A DNA stretch of 64,000 bases from Sneathiella chinensis (GCF_012720115.1 NZ_VNWN01000008.1:1-64000); one strand, 5' to 3'. Positions 51,623 to 61,423 are shown, counted from the stretch's first letter. The notes: generated by a model not told the origin, from the letters alone. Program-made: numbers and translations.

Positions 51623-53101
51623 TCACGCCTCGTTGATCAGATCCAGCGGATAGATTGGACGACGAACATTCTTGTAGTCCAGCAAATTATTGTCGGAGGT
51701 GGTAACCCCCTTGCCGTCCAGTGTCAGGGTCGCCTTGCCAATCGGGGCAAATCCGGCCCGGTAATGGATCCGGCTTTTCAGGACCAGATAGCGCTTGTGC
51801 TGGGGCTGGATCCCGACAGAGGTAAACACACCAATGTCCCATGGCTCGTGATGGTTGGACACGATCACGATTTCCATATTGCCCGTATCCAGAACCGCAG
51901 TCGGGCCCATAAAGACGTTGACGCCCGTATACATGGGGCCATGTACTGTCCATTCCCCGTTGGTCAGAACCTTGACCGTCCCGGTGACCTCAAGCGGCTC
52001 CCCGACCTCGCCAATTGACGGCATGTCGGATTTTCCGCCCAGCTTCAGGGTGATCTTGCTGCCGATGCCGGCCTTCTGCATTTCCTGAACGGCTGCCGGG
52101 TCCCATACGGCGGCCACGGCCACATCCTCAAGGTCCTGACGCAGGATTTCCGCAATAACGGTCATCACATCCTGCGTTGCACCGGACCCACAGTTGTCCG
52201 CATGATCCAGCAGAATGACCGGACCATCGGTCATGGTTTTTGCTTCGGCAACCCGCTCTTCCAGCGGAGAGTGTTTATAGATGAAATCCTCGCGAAGTTC
52301 CCACGCCTTGGCAAGAATGCGGTCGCGGATACGATCCGCCTGTGCGCGGTCGCCGTCTGTCACGATAATCACGGAGTTGCCGGAATCTTTCATATCCGCA
52401 AGGGCAAAGCCGCCAAACGCGGTCGCGGCAAGCACGCCGGGTTCCTGTTCGGCTTCACGGCAAAGGCGGATCAGGGTGGCCATCGGCTCATCATCCGTTC
52501 CCTGACACAGGGTCTGGCTGAGAAGCGGGACATTGCCCCATGACATGACCGGATCAACCTTGCCTTCCATGCTGTCGAGCAGGGCCCGGCCGATCTGCAT
52601 CCCCACCTCGTACATATCCACATGGGGGTATGTCTTGTAGCCGATCAGGGTGGTGCAGTTGCTGACCATCTTGTCTGTCAGGTTACAGTGCAGATCAAGG
52701 GTCACGGCAATCGGCAGGTCCGGGTCGATCTCGCGAATACGCTCCAGCAATGTGCCTTCCCCGTCCGGCGTGACCTCGGACACCATGGCCCCGTGCAAAT
52801 CCAGCATGGCGCAATCCACGCCTTCGCGCACCGCGTCCAGAATGGGGTTCACCAGATTGTTATAGGCTTCCGTGGTGACCATGCCGGCGGGCATGGCCTC
52901 GGCGGCGACCGGGGTCACAATTTCCGCGCCCCGTTCCCGCGCCAGATCGATATAGGCGCCCATGGGCATGGCAGTCCCTTCATAGGCCTTTAATGCATCT
53001 TCCCCAAGATGGGCCCCCCAATCCTGAAACCGCTTCCAATCTGCCACCACCGGAGAAAAAGTGTTGGTTTCATGTTTCATCATTGCAATGAGAATCCGCA
53101 T
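51623..53101 (-). CDS. M81 family metallopeptidase (MlrC-like)
   Basis: The 492-residue protein has the MlrC pattern, with the N-terminal MRILIAMMKHETNTFSPVVADWKRF, zinc ligands in MLDLHGAMVSE, VTLDLHCNLTDKM and KTYPHVDMYEVG, and DHADNCGSGATQDV. MlrC of microcystin degraders cleaves linear peptide products, but most family members act on unknown small peptides or amides. The genes for a peptide-type ABC transporter without binding protein lie 3 kb away and may be related. A TPR gene follows directly. Confidence 0.93.
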   Translation of the reverse strand: MRILIAMMKHETNTFSPVVADWKRFQDWGAHLGEDALKAYEGTAMPMGAYIDLARERGAEIVTPVAAEAMPAGMVTTEAYNNLVNPILDAVREGVDCAMLDLHGAMVSEVTPDGEGTLLERIREIDPDLPIAVTLDLHCNLTDKMVSNCTTLIGYKTYPHVDMYEVGMQIGRALLDSMEGKVDPVMSWGNVPLLSQTLCQGTDDEPMATLIRLCREAEQEPGVLAATAFGGFALADMKDSGNSVIIVTDGDRAQADRIRDRILAKAWELREDFIYKHSPLEERVAEAKTMTDGPVILLDHADNCGSGATQDVMTVIAEILRQDLEDVAVAAVWDPAAVQEMQKAGIGSKITLKLGGKSDMPSIGEVGEPLEVTGTVKVLTNGEWTVHGPMYTGVNVFMGPTAVLDTGNMEIVIVSNHHEPWDIGVFTSVGIQPQHKRYLVLKSRIHYRAGFAPIGKATLTLDGKGVTTSDNNLLDYKNVRRPIYPLDLINEA

Positions 53102-53201
53102 TACCCGTGTCTTTCTTCTTTTTAAAAGTAGTTTGTTTTCAAACTATCTTATCATTCCCGAATGCAATGTGAACCCATATTCGATATTGCGGCAAACAAC
53201 A

Positions 53202-53233
53202 AAAAAAGCCCGGCGCGACGGCCGGGCTTTTTT
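53202..53233 (-). terminator. rho-independent terminator of the Bax inhibitor-1 gene
   Basis: A 13-bp stem (AAAAAAGCCCGGC and complement) around six bases is followed on the minus strand by T residues. It may also stop readthrough in the other direction. Confidence 0.92.
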
Positions 53234-53251
53234 CTGGAAATTTTGTCTTTC

Positions 53252-53959
53252 CTATTCGCGGTTGCCAAGCAGGCTCAGCAGCATCATGAACAGGTTGAGG
53301 AAGTTGAGGTACAGGGAAACCGCACCGAAGATGGCGCCGCGTTCCAGAACTTCCTGATCGTGACCGTGGTAATATTCAGACTTGATCCGCTGGGTATCAA
53401 ACGCGGTCAGGCCTGTGAAGATCAGCACACCCAGAACAGACACAACGAAGTGCATCATTTCGGACTGCATGAAAATATTTACCACAGAGGCGATGATAAT
53501 GCCGAACAGGCCCATCATCAGGAAAGATCCCATGCCGGTCAGGTCACGCTTGGTGGTGTAGCCGAACAGGCTCATGGTTCCAAAGGTGGCCGCCGTGATG
53601 AAGAACACCCGGACAATGCTTTCGGATGTATAGACCTGGAAAATCCAGGAAATGGAAACACCAAAGGTGGCGACCATGACCCAGTACAGGACTTTCAGCG
53701 TGGAATTGCTTGCCCGGCTCATGGCGAACAGCAGGCCAAGCGGTGCCAGCATGACAACCCAGTGCAGGGGTGTTCCGAAAACAAGGTTAAAGAACGCCGG
53801 AGAGCTTGCAGTGAACGCAGCAACAGCCCCGCTCAATGCCAGACCGGATGCCATGTAGTTGTAAACTTTCAGCATATGGGCGCGAAGGCCCTCATCCAGA
53901 ACGGCCTGATCAACAGTACCTGCTCTGGCGGTATTCAATCTCGAGAAATCGGTTGCCAT
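53252..53959 (-). CDS. Bax inhibitor-1/YccA family membrane protein
   Basis: The 235-residue protein has seven hydrophobic segments from about residue 30 on and ends with DTQRIKSEYYHGHDQEVLERGAIFGAVSLYLNFLNLFMMLLSLLG, the family C-terminal signature including the Asp pair region of the pH-sensitive channel. Members leak calcium or regulate FtsH-type quality control. It has its own terminator and is not in an operon. Confidence 0.95.
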   Translation of the reverse strand: MATDFSRLNTARAGTVDQAVLDEGLRAHMLKVYNYMASGLALSGAVAAFTASSPAFFNLVFGTPLHWVVMLAPLGLLFAMSRASNSTLKVLYWVMVATFGVSISWIFQVYTSESIVRVFFITAATFGTMSLFGYTTKRDLTGMGSFLMMGLFGIIIASVVNIFMQSEMMHFVVSVLGVLIFTGLTAFDTQRIKSEYYHGHDQEVLERGAIFGAVSLYLNFLNLFMMLLSLLGNRE

Positions 53960-54035
53960 TATTCCTACCCTAAAGGTTCTATATTTGAACTACATATTGG
54001 AGAAAAAGAGTTAAATTTCAAGGGAAATCGGTGAA

Positions 54036-56603
54036 TTAGTCCGATCGGAGTACCGGGGCCGTCTTTTCCCCCAAGGCCCGCCATGATCCATACATCCCGA
54101 AAAGAAGCGTCACCGTCACGCTGACAAGAATTGTCCCGGCCACTGTCCCCGGCAAATGGGTCCATTTGGCATCCAGGATTTCCGTGATCACCACCCATGC
54201 CGCGACCCACCCGGCCGCCACCGCAATCAGGGACGTCACCAACCCGATCAGGGCATATTCGATCAGGAAGGTCTTGAAGATATCCCGCCGTGTGGCCCCC
54301 AGAACTTTCAGGATCACCGCATCATAGACCCGCTTCCTGTGGCCTGCGGCAAAGGCCCCGGCCAGCACGAAAACACCCGCCACCAGCGTGATGGACGCTG
54401 TTGCTGTCACGGCTGACGACAGTTGCTCCAGAATGCGGGAGACGGTTTGCAAGGCCTCCTTCATGCGGACCACCGAGATATTGGAAAACTGCCCGGTGAT
54501 GGTCCTGAACAGCTCTGCTTCTGATTCCCCGTCCGCCTTGGCCGTAGCCAGATGGCTGTGCGGGGCCGCTGTCAGGGTTCCCGCATCGAAGACGATCACG
54601 AAATTGATGGCCAGCGTTGACCAGTCGATTTCCCGCAGGTTGGCGATTTCACCGGTAATCTCGCGGCCCATCACATTAACCGTCAGGGTATCGCCGATAT
54701 CCAGCCCCATGCCACGGGCCGCATCCTGATCCAGACTGATCAGTGGCTTGCCCTGATAATCCTCCGGCCACCATTCCCCCTTTACCACAATGGCATTGAC
54801 CGGCTTGGTCCGGGAATAGGTCAGGCCCCGGTCCCCGCGCAGCACCCATTTCACATCGGATGCCACCGCGACCTCTGCCGCCGGGACGCCATTGACCCGG
54901 ACAATCCGGCCCCGCAGGTTCGGCACATGATTAATGTCACTGATCCCCTTCAGGCTGCTGGCGGTTTCAACGAAACTGTCCAACTGGTCATTCTGGATAT
55001 CGATAAAGAAAAAGGCCGGTGCATTTTCAGGAAGCTGGTCCTGCACCTGTGCCCGCAGGTTGCCCTCGATCAGGGCCACCGTGACAAACAGCGTCAGCCC
55101 GAGGCCCAGTGACAGAACCACACTGGCCGTCGCCGCGCCCGGCCGGTGCAAGTTGGCAATGGCCAGCCGCAAATAGGGAATGCGGGAGCGCGGCACCTGA
55201 CGCGCCACGAACTGAACCAGATACCCAACCCCGAATAACAGGGCAAAAATCCCGAGCGCCGCCGCCACGAACCCGATGGCAAAGATTTTTTCTTCAGCGG
55301 TTACAATGGCCAGTCCGATCAGAAAGGCCAAGGCCAGCCCCATCATCACCAGATAGGCAGGGCGCGGCCAGCGATGGCGGGAAAACGCATCCCGGAACAG
55401 GGAGGCTGCCGGTGTTTCCCGCGCCCGGGCCAACGGCCAGATCGCAAACAGGCTAGCCGTCAGTAATCCATAGGTCATGGCCAGCGCCAACGGCTGCCAT
55501 TGCAGGGTCACCACCGCCGGGACGGGCAAGGCCTGCGCCAGAAATTTCGAGGCTACAAACGCCCCGCCAAGGCCAAGCAGAACCCCGATCAGGGAGCCCA
55601 TGAAGGCGAGCATCAATACCTGCAGGAAATGCATCCTGAAAATGAAACGGCTGCTGGCCCCAAGACATTTCAACGTAGCGATGGAGGGGATCTTGCCATC
55701 CAGATAGGCGCGGATCGCATTGCCCACACCAACACCGCCCACAATCAGCGCGGTCAAACCGACCAGCGTCAGGAACAACGCCACCCGGTCCACGAACCGC
55801 TTGATGCCCGGCGCACCGTTGGACGAATCCGTAATCCGCCACCCTGCATCCGGCAGGGCGGTCATCACCTGCCCGCGAAAGTCAGCGATGGATGTTCCCT
55901 CGTTCAGGTCAAGGCGGTAGTGAAAGCGGATCAGGCTGCCCGGCTGGATCAGTCCCGTCTGTTTCAGGGCTTCGGTCGAGATAATGACCCGAGGCCCCAG
56001 CGCCATGCCCTGACTGGCCTTGTCCGGTTCAGACTGGATGATACCGCGCACGGTCACTTCCAACCCGCCAATACGCAGCTTGTCGCCCACCGCCAGTTTC
56101 AATCGGTCCAGAAGCGTGCCTTCAACCAGCGCCCCGAACGGTCCGCCTTCCGGCCCCAGCACCCCCTGAAGCATCTTGCCGTCCACCGTCTGTCCGTCCA
56201 CATTCAAGCTGCCAAACAGGGGATAAACACCGTCAACCGCCTTCAGTTCCGTCAGGACCCTTGAGGGGTTATCAACCGCATGGGCCATGGCCCGCAGCAT
56301 CTGCATGTCACTGACGGTTCCCTGCCGGGTGATCCAATCATATTCTTCCGGGCTTGCCGGGCGGGAGGTCAGGCGCAAATCCACATCACCGCCCAGAATG
56401 ACCCGCCCGTTGGCCTGCAATCCGGCATTGATGGAGCTGGACAGGGTCCCGACCCCGGCAATGGCCGCCACCCCCAGAATGAGGCAGGCGATAAAGATGC
56501 GGAACCCTTTCAAACCGCCGCGCAAATCCCGGAGGGCATATTTCAGGGCCAGCGACAAGGGCTCTCCGGTCGGGCCGACACTGTCAACATTCCGGGCGAT
56601 CAT
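54036..56603 (-). CDS. YbbP-like ABC transporter permease (FtsX family)
   Basis: The 855-residue protein has the YbbP design: an N-terminal membrane segment (IFIACLILGVAAIAGVGT), a large periplasmic domain, a central block of membrane segments (about residues 265-500) and a second MacB-type periplasmic domain before a final three-segment FtsX core. With the ATPase encoded just upstream (ATGA overlap) it would drive extraction or release of hydrophobic molecules at the periplasmic face. The arrangement with a divergent tesA-like gene matches E. coli tesA-ybbA-ybbP. Confidence 0.92.
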   Translation of the reverse strand: MIARNVDSVGPTGEPLSLALKYALRDLRGGLKGFRIFIACLILGVAAIAGVGTLSSSINAGLQANGRVILGGDVDLRLTSRPASPEEYDWITRQGTVSDMQMLRAMAHAVDNPSRVLTELKAVDGVYPLFGSLNVDGQTVDGKMLQGVLGPEGGPFGALVEGTLLDRLKLAVGDKLRIGGLEVTVRGIIQSEPDKASQGMALGPRVIISTEALKQTGLIQPGSLIRFHYRLDLNEGTSIADFRGQVMTALPDAGWRITDSSNGAPGIKRFVDRVALFLTLVGLTALIVGGVGVGNAIRAYLDGKIPSIATLKCLGASSRFIFRMHFLQVLMLAFMGSLIGVLLGLGGAFVASKFLAQALPVPAVVTLQWQPLALAMTYGLLTASLFAIWPLARARETPAASLFRDAFSRHRWPRPAYLVMMGLALAFLIGLAIVTAEEKIFAIGFVAAALGIFALLFGVGYLVQFVARQVPRSRIPYLRLAIANLHRPGAATASVVLSLGLGLTLFVTVALIEGNLRAQVQDQLPENAPAFFFIDIQNDQLDSFVETASSLKGISDINHVPNLRGRIVRVNGVPAAEVAVASDVKWVLRGDRGLTYSRTKPVNAIVVKGEWWPEDYQGKPLISLDQDAARGMGLDIGDTLTVNVMGREITGEIANLREIDWSTLAINFVIVFDAGTLTAAPHSHLATAKADGESEAELFRTITGQFSNISVVRMKEALQTVSRILEQLSSAVTATASITLVAGVFVLAGAFAAGHRKRVYDAVILKVLGATRRDIFKTFLIEYALIGLVTSLIAVAAGWVAAWVVITEILDAKWTHLPGTVAGTILVSVTVTLLFGMYGSWRALGEKTAPVLRSD

Positions 56604-57295
56604 TCTGCATCCGCCATGGCTGTATCGAACACCCGGCCATCCTCGACCCGGACCACCCGGTCGCAGCGGGCAGCCAGTTGTTCGTCATGTGTAATCAACA
56701 GCATGGTAGTGTTGCTGGCGTCATGCTGTGCAAATAACAGATCCACAATCAAGTCACCGGTTGCCCCGTCCAGATTCCCGGTTGGCTCGTCCGCCAACAG
56801 GATTTTCGGCTGTGTACACATGGCCCGTGCCAACGCGACCCGTTGCTGTTCGCCGCCGGAAAGTTGCGATGGATAATGGGTGGCCCGGCCTTCCAGACCG
56901 ACTTCCCGCAATTTTTCCCCGGCCCGGTCGAACGCGTTGGGAACCCCGGACAATTCCAGCGGAATGGCCACATTCTCAAGCGCTGTCATGGTTGGCACCA
57001 GATGAAAGGATTGGAAAACAATACCCACATTGTCCCGCCGAAAGCGGGCCAGATCATCCTCGCTCATGCTGTCCAGCCGCTGTCCGGCAACCGTTACCGA
57101 CCCCTTTGTCGGTTTTTCAAGCCCGGCCAGAACGGACATCATGGTGGACTTTCCGGACCCGGACGGGCCGACAATTCCGACAGCCTCGCCCTCCTGAACC
57201 GTCAAATCAATTCCGCGAAGGATATTGACAGGCCCGGCTTCAGACTTAAGTGTGAGAAAGATATTTTCCAGTTGAACGATCGGCGAATGAGGCAC
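56600..57295 (-). CDS. YbbA-like ABC transporter ATPase
   Basis: The 231-residue protein is a MacB/LolD-type ATPase with Walker A GPSGSGKSTMMSVLAG, Q-loop IVFQSFHLVPTMTALEN, signature LSGGEQQRVALARAM, Walker B LLADEPTGNLD and a final LITHDEQLAARCDR. A GTG with GGGA upstream was chosen as start, since longer versions would overlap the divergent tesA-like gene and the family is about 228 residues. It overlaps the permease gene by 4 bases. Confidence 0.88.
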   Translation of the reverse strand: MPHSPIVQLENIFLTLKSEAGPVNILRGIDLTVQEGEAVGIVGPSGSGKSTMMSVLAGLEKPTKGSVTVAGQRLDSMSEDDLARFRRDNVGIVFQSFHLVPTMTALENVAIPLELSGVPNAFDRAGEKLREVGLEGRATHYPSQLSGGEQQRVALARAMCTQPKILLADEPTGNLDGATGDLIVDLLFAQHDASNTTMLLITHDEQLAARCDRVVRVEDGRVFDTAMADAE

Positions 57296-57305
57296 GGTTA
57301 TCCCA

Positions 57306-57995
57306 ATGTCTAGATTTGTGAATGATTCTTTCGCATATGGCAAATTTGCCGTGTTTTTCAATGCCATGATTGTGGCACTGGCCCTTTTTGTTACCACATC
57401 TACGGCCAAAGGTCAGGACAGTATCCGGATTGTTGCCATTGGTGACAGCCTGACCGCCGGATATGGCCTGCCCCCGGGAGAGGCCTTTCCCGTTCAACTT
57501 CAGGAGGCACTGCGGCAGAAGAGCCTGAACGTGACGGTAGAGAATGCCGGCGTTTCCGGGGACACCAGCACCGGCGGCCTGCAACGTCTGGATTGGGCGC
57601 TGGCGGGCGGGGCCGATTTTGTCATTCTGGAACTGGGGGCGAATGATGCACTTCGCGGGATCGAACCGGAAGTCACCCGGCAGAATCTCAGCGCCATCAT
57701 TGAAAAACTGCAGGCGCGGAACCTGCCGGTTCTGTTGACCGGCATGAAGGCGCCGCCCAACATGGGGCCTGAATACGGGGCCGAATTTGACAGCCTGTTT
57801 CCCGCCCTCGCCGACAAATATGACATTCCCCTTTACCCCTTCTTTCTGGACGGGGTAGCGGCGGACCTCTCGCTCAATCAGGAAGACGGCATTCACCCCA
57901 ACCGCGAAGGGGTGAGCATCATCGTTGAAAAAATACTGCCATTCGTTGTGTCTTTCCTTCAGAATGAACGCAACACGCAACTCTCCAAACAGTAA
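57306..57995 (+). CDS. tesA: TesA-like SGNH hydrolase (arylesterase/lysophospholipase)
   Basis: The 229-residue secreted enzyme has a signal peptide (hydrophobic MIVALALFVTTSTA, cut near AKG-Q), the GDSL block IVAIGDSLTAGYGLPPGE, block II Gly in AGVSGDTSTGG, GANDALRG for the Asn, and DGIHPNREG for the catalytic Asp and His. It hydrolyses acyl esters or thioesters in the periplasm. It is divergent from ybbA with about 10 bp between starts, so promoters overlap. Confidence 0.92.
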   Translation: MSRFVNDSFAYGKFAVFFNAMIVALALFVTTSTAKGQDSIRIVAIGDSLTAGYGLPPGEAFPVQLQEALRQKSLNVTVENAGVSGDTSTGGLQRLDWALAGGADFVILELGANDALRGIEPEVTRQNLSAIIEKLQARNLPVLLTGMKAPPNMGPEYGAEFDSLFPALADKYDIPLYPFFLDGVAADLSLNQEDGIHPNREGVSIIVEKILPFVVSFLQNERNTQLSKQ

Positions 57996-58014
57996 TCAGA
58001 TTACAGGAAGAAAA

Positions 58015-59058
58015 ATGGAATACAGGAAACTGGGCCGGACCGGTCTGGATGTGAGTGTCATTTGTCTTGGCACCATGACGTGGGGCGAACAGAACACGGA
58101 AAGCGAAGCCCACGAACAGCTTGATTTCGCCTTGGACAAGGGCGTGAACTTCATTGATACAGCCGAACTGTACCCTGTCCCGCCCAAGGCGGAAACACAG
58201 GGCCGCACGGAACAGTATATCGGCACATGGCTGAAAGCCCGCGGACGCCGCGACGACGTGATCCTTGCCACCAAGGCCGTTGGCCCTTCTGATGCCACCT
58301 ATTTCCGCGCCAGCGGCGAAACACCGCGCCTCAATGCCAAGCAGCTTAAAATCGCGGTGGATACCAGCCTGCAACGCCTGCAAACAGACTATATCGACCT
58401 CTACCAGTTGCACTGGCCGGAACGCAGCACCAACTTCTTCGGCAAGCTCGGCTACACCCATGCCGAGGAGGAGGACACAACCGATCTTCTGGAAACCCTG
58501 CAGGCGCTAGGCGACATTGTGAAGTCGGGCAAGGTACGCCATGTGGGCCTGTCCAACGAAACCGCGTGGGGCACCATGCGCTATCTGCAACTGGCGGAAC
58601 AACACGGCCTGCCGCGGATGGTGTCCGTGCAGAACCCCTACAGCCTGCTGAACCGATCCTATGAAGTGGGTCTGGCAGAGGTTTCCATTCGCGAGGATTG
58701 CGGCCTGCTGGCCTACTCACCGCTGGCCATGGGCATGCTGAGCGGGAAATACCTGAACGGCCAGATGCCGGAAGGCTCGCGCTTTTCCCTGTTCACCCGC
58801 TTCCAGCGCTATACCTCGCAAACGGCGCATGACATCACGGCGCAATATGTGGCGCTGGCCCGCGAGGCTGGCCTTGACCCGGCCCAGATGGCACTGGCCT
58901 ATGTGAATTCCCGGCGCTTTGTCACCGCGAATATCATCGGTGCAACAAATCTGACCCAATTGGAAGCCAATATCGGCAGTATTGACATTGAGCTTTCAGA
59001 GGACATTCTCAACAAGATGGAAGAAATCCACAACCAGCATCCCTACCCCTGCCCCTGA
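58015..59058 (+). CDS. NADP(H)-dependent aldo-keto reductase (Tas-like)
   Basis: The 347-residue protein has MEYRKLGRTGLDVSVICLGTMTWGEQNTESEAHEQLDFALDKGVNFIDTAELYPVPPKAETQGRTEQYIGTW near the N-terminus, which matches Tas of E. coli, and the catalytic Asp, Tyr, Lys and His positions (DTAELYP, ATKAVG, YQLHWP). AGGAAG lies before the ATG, so a longer upstream frame was rejected. It follows the tesA-like gene by 19 bases. Confidence 0.94.
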   Translation: MEYRKLGRTGLDVSVICLGTMTWGEQNTESEAHEQLDFALDKGVNFIDTAELYPVPPKAETQGRTEQYIGTWLKARGRRDDVILATKAVGPSDATYFRASGETPRLNAKQLKIAVDTSLQRLQTDYIDLYQLHWPERSTNFFGKLGYTHAEEEDTTDLLETLQALGDIVKSGKVRHVGLSNETAWGTMRYLQLAEQHGLPRMVSVQNPYSLLNRSYEVGLAEVSIREDCGLLAYSPLAMGMLSGKYLNGQMPEGSRFSLFTRFQRYTSQTAHDITAQYVALAREAGLDPAQMALAYVNSRRFVTANIIGATNLTQLEANIGSIDIELSEDILNKMEEIHNQHPYPCP

Positions 59059-59073
59059 GGACAGGAGACAGAC

Positions 59074-59634
59074 ATGCGCCTTTTCGTTGCCTTGGGACTA
59101 TCCGACACCGTCAAGCAACAGGTGGCCGCCCTGAAACGGGGGGTCCCCGAGGCGCGCTGGATTCCGGAAGACAACGATCATGTCACCCTCGCCTTCATTG
59201 GCGAGGTGGACAGCCCCCGCATGATGGATATCGGATTGGCTCTCGGCCGGATACACCATCCGGCCTTTGAGCTTTCCATTGAAGGGGTCGGGGTCTTTGG
59301 CAGCACCCGCCATCCCCGCGTTCTTTGGGCGGGCGTGAAAAAGAACGACAGCCTGTCCCGGCTCAACCGGAAAATCATCAAGGCCGTTGAAGAAGCGGGC
59401 ATCAAGCTGGAAGAGCGCAGCTATCGCCCGCATATCACACTGGCCCGCGTCCACAATTCCCCGTACGAGCGGGTCCGGCGGTTCCTGACCGATCAGGCCC
59501 TGTTCAGGATACCACCCTTTCAGGTGGACCATTTCTCGCTTTACTCAAGCCATCTGGCCCATACGGGGGCCATCTATCACGAGGAAATGACCTTCGACCT
59601 GGCCCCCGACCCTGCGGCGGACGATACGCCCTAG
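59074..59634 (+). CDS. thpR: RNA 2',3'-cyclic phosphodiesterase ThpR
   Basis: The 186-residue enzyme has the 2H phosphoesterase motifs HVTLAFIGE and YRPHITLARV. Members open 2',3'-cyclic phosphates on RNA ends. AGGAG lies before the ATG. It follows the aldo-keto reductase by 15 bases, and its end overlaps the convergent speE gene by 4 bases. Confidence 0.95.
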   Translation: MRLFVALGLSDTVKQQVAALKRGVPEARWIPEDNDHVTLAFIGEVDSPRMMDIGLALGRIHHPAFELSIEGVGVFGSTRHPRVLWAGVKKNDSLSRLNRKIIKAVEEAGIKLEERSYRPHITLARVHNSPYERVRRFLTDQALFRIPPFQVDHFSLYSSHLAHTGAIYHEEMTFDLAPDPAADDTP

Positions 59635-60518
59635 AAACCCAGGTTGGTTTTCCACCATGTAGGCAGGGCAAAGGACCCTGTATGCAGGGCCGGGTTATAG
59701 TGACGGCCCACATGTTCCTTCACCGGGCGGGAATAGTCATGCCCGTCCTTGCTGTACAGGAAGAAGCCGAACTCGGCGGCCGGGTAAAGCTGAACGATGG
59801 ACCGGTAGCCCGATACATGCGGCAGCAGTTTCCGGTTCTGCATGATGGAGACCAGGTTCTGGTCCTTGTCACCGCACAGTTCCTGCAGGAAATAGGCCCG
59901 GTCCTTGCCGACAAAGATGCTGTCGCTGTCCAGCACCACCCCGTCATCCGTGATACAGGCCGAGAAATTCTCGCAGAATTCTTCTGTAAAAACGGTTGAG
60001 GACGGCCCGACTGGCTCACTCAGGTCCAGCACGATCAGGTCGAATTTGTCGCCGGCGGCACGGGCCTTCCGCATGTAATCGGCGGCGTCCCCGATCACCA
60101 GTTCCGCCCGCGGATCATCATAATCCCCGTTGATGCCCAGATACTGTTTTGACAGTTCAACAACCCGCTCGTCGATCTCGACCATCACAACACGGGTCAC
60201 GAAATCATGTTTCAGGACCTCGCGCAGGATACCGCCGTCGCCGCCGCCCACAATCAGGACACTGGCCTCGCGCCGCTCCCGACCCAGCAGCGGAACGTGA
60301 ACCGCCATTTCGTGATACATGAACTCATCCGCCTCGGAAGCCTGCACCAGCCCGTCAAGGGTCAGGACACGGCCAAAGGTTTCATGCTCGAATATCTCGA
60401 TTTTCTGGAACGGGCTTTGCTCTTCATGCAGCTTTTTCATATCCAGCGCATGGGTAAAGGCAACGCCCTCGGTTTCTTCATGCCACCAGTTACGGCTGAC
60501 TTCGCTGATTTTTGTCAT
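59631..60518 (-). CDS. speE: spermidine synthase family protein
   Basis: The 295-residue protein has an N-terminal beta region (WWHEETEGVAFTHALDMKKLHEEQSPFQKIEIFEHETFGRVLTLDGLVQASEADEFMYHEMAVHVPLLG) and the Rossmann motif VLIVGGGDGGILREVLKH, with VVMVEIDERVVELSKQYL for adenosyl binding. The typical DSTDP reads VLDLSEPVGPSS, with Asp kept. It moves an aminopropyl group to putrescine to give spermidine. It is convergent with thpR (4-base overlap). Confidence 0.92.
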   Translation of the reverse strand: MTKISEVSRNWWHEETEGVAFTHALDMKKLHEEQSPFQKIEIFEHETFGRVLTLDGLVQASEADEFMYHEMAVHVPLLGRERREASVLIVGGGDGGILREVLKHDFVTRVVMVEIDERVVELSKQYLGINGDYDDPRAELVIGDAADYMRKARAAGDKFDLIVLDLSEPVGPSSTVFTEEFCENFSACITDDGVVLDSDSIFVGKDRAYFLQELCGDKDQNLVSIMQNRKLLPHVSGYRSIVQLYPAAEFGFFLYSKDGHDYSRPVKEHVGRHYNPALHTGSFALPTWWKTNLGF

Positions 60519-60533
60519 GTTTTGAAAATATCA

Positions 60534-61007
60534 CTAAAGGTTGTGGGTTGATCGAATATGGTCAAGCAATCCCCGTGCGGCCGGCAGCAACAGCTCGAAC
60601 ACCGCCTCGTAATCGGACAGGTCCCCGTAATAGGGGTCCGGGATTTCACCATCCGCCGCGTCACTGAAATCCAGCATCAGCGAGACATGCCCCGCGTGGC
60701 TTTCGGGACGCAGGCGATGCAGGTTGGCAAGATTGCTGTTATCCATGCCAAGGATATAGTCGAAATCCGCGAAATCGCGCGTGGTTACCTGACGGGCCCG
60801 AAGATCCGCCATGGCGATCCCATACCGGCCCGCAACCTGCTGGGCGCGGGGATCGGGCGGATTGCCGATATGCCATGCACCGGTCCCCGCAGAATCGGTC
60901 CCGATCTGACCCTCAAGGCCTTCGCGGGCGACAAGATCCCGAAACACCGCCTCCGCCGAGGGGGAGCGGCATATATTTCCAAGACAGACAAAAAGAACGC
61001 GAACCAT
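60534..61007 (-). CDS. low-molecular-weight protein tyrosine phosphatase
   Basis: The 157-residue enzyme has the P-loop with Cys8 and Arg14 in [13 protein letters not shown], and the general-acid Asp in IPDPYYGD. The ATG at MVRVLF was preferred to an upstream GTG because the family begins there; both have weak ribosome sites. Its role may be to remove phosphate from tyrosine in proteins or act in envelope polysaccharide control. Confidence 0.94.
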   Translation of the reverse strand: MVRVLFVCLGNICRSPSAEAVFRDLVAREGLEGQIGTDSAGTGAWHIGNPPDPRAQQVAGRYGIAMADLRARQVTTRDFADFDYILGMDNSNLANLHRLRPESHAGHVSLMLDFSDAADGEIPDPYYGDLSDYEAVFELLLPAARGLLDHIRSTHNL

Positions 61008-61102
61008 GGCATTTTCCGACACGGGGTTTTCCTATGGCAACATATACCCCTATATTCACCGGGCGCGAAGCAGAAATCAGGCAGGAAAAGGGATCGGGAC
61101 CC

Positions 61103-61396
61103 ATGAGCGGAAAATTGACGGATCAGGAGATGGCGGAAAAACTGGCGACCCTGACAGGCTGGACACCGGTAGAGGGACGCAGCGCCATTCACAGGACCTT
61201 TACCTTCAAGACCTTCAATCAGGCCTTTGGCTTTATGACCCGGGTTGCCCTGAAGGCCGAGGCCATGAACCATCACCCTGAATGGTTCAACGTCTATAAC
61301 CGGGTTGAGGTCACCCTCAGCACCCATGATGCGGGCGGGGTCACGGACAAGGACATCACCCTCGCCGCCTTCATGGACAAGGCAGGCGGCGCCTGA
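61103..61396 (+). CDS. phhB: 4a-hydroxytetrahydrobiopterin dehydratase (pterin carbinolamine dehydratase)
   Basis: The 97-residue enzyme has the active-site row [22 protein letters not shown]. It dehydrates the 4a-hydroxy pterin made by phenylalanine hydroxylase. The second ATG was used since GGGA precedes it and length matches the family; an ATG 69 bases upstream lacks a ribosome site. No phenylalanine hydroxylase gene is nearby. Confidence 0.93.
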   Translation: MSGKLTDQEMAEKLATLTGWTPVEGRSAIHRTFTFKTFNQAFGFMTRVALKAEAMNHHPEWFNVYNRVEVTLSTHDAGGVTDKDITLAAFMDKAGGA

Positions 61397-61423
61397 CCGG
61401 CACCGCCCCCGTTTGAAGCAGGC

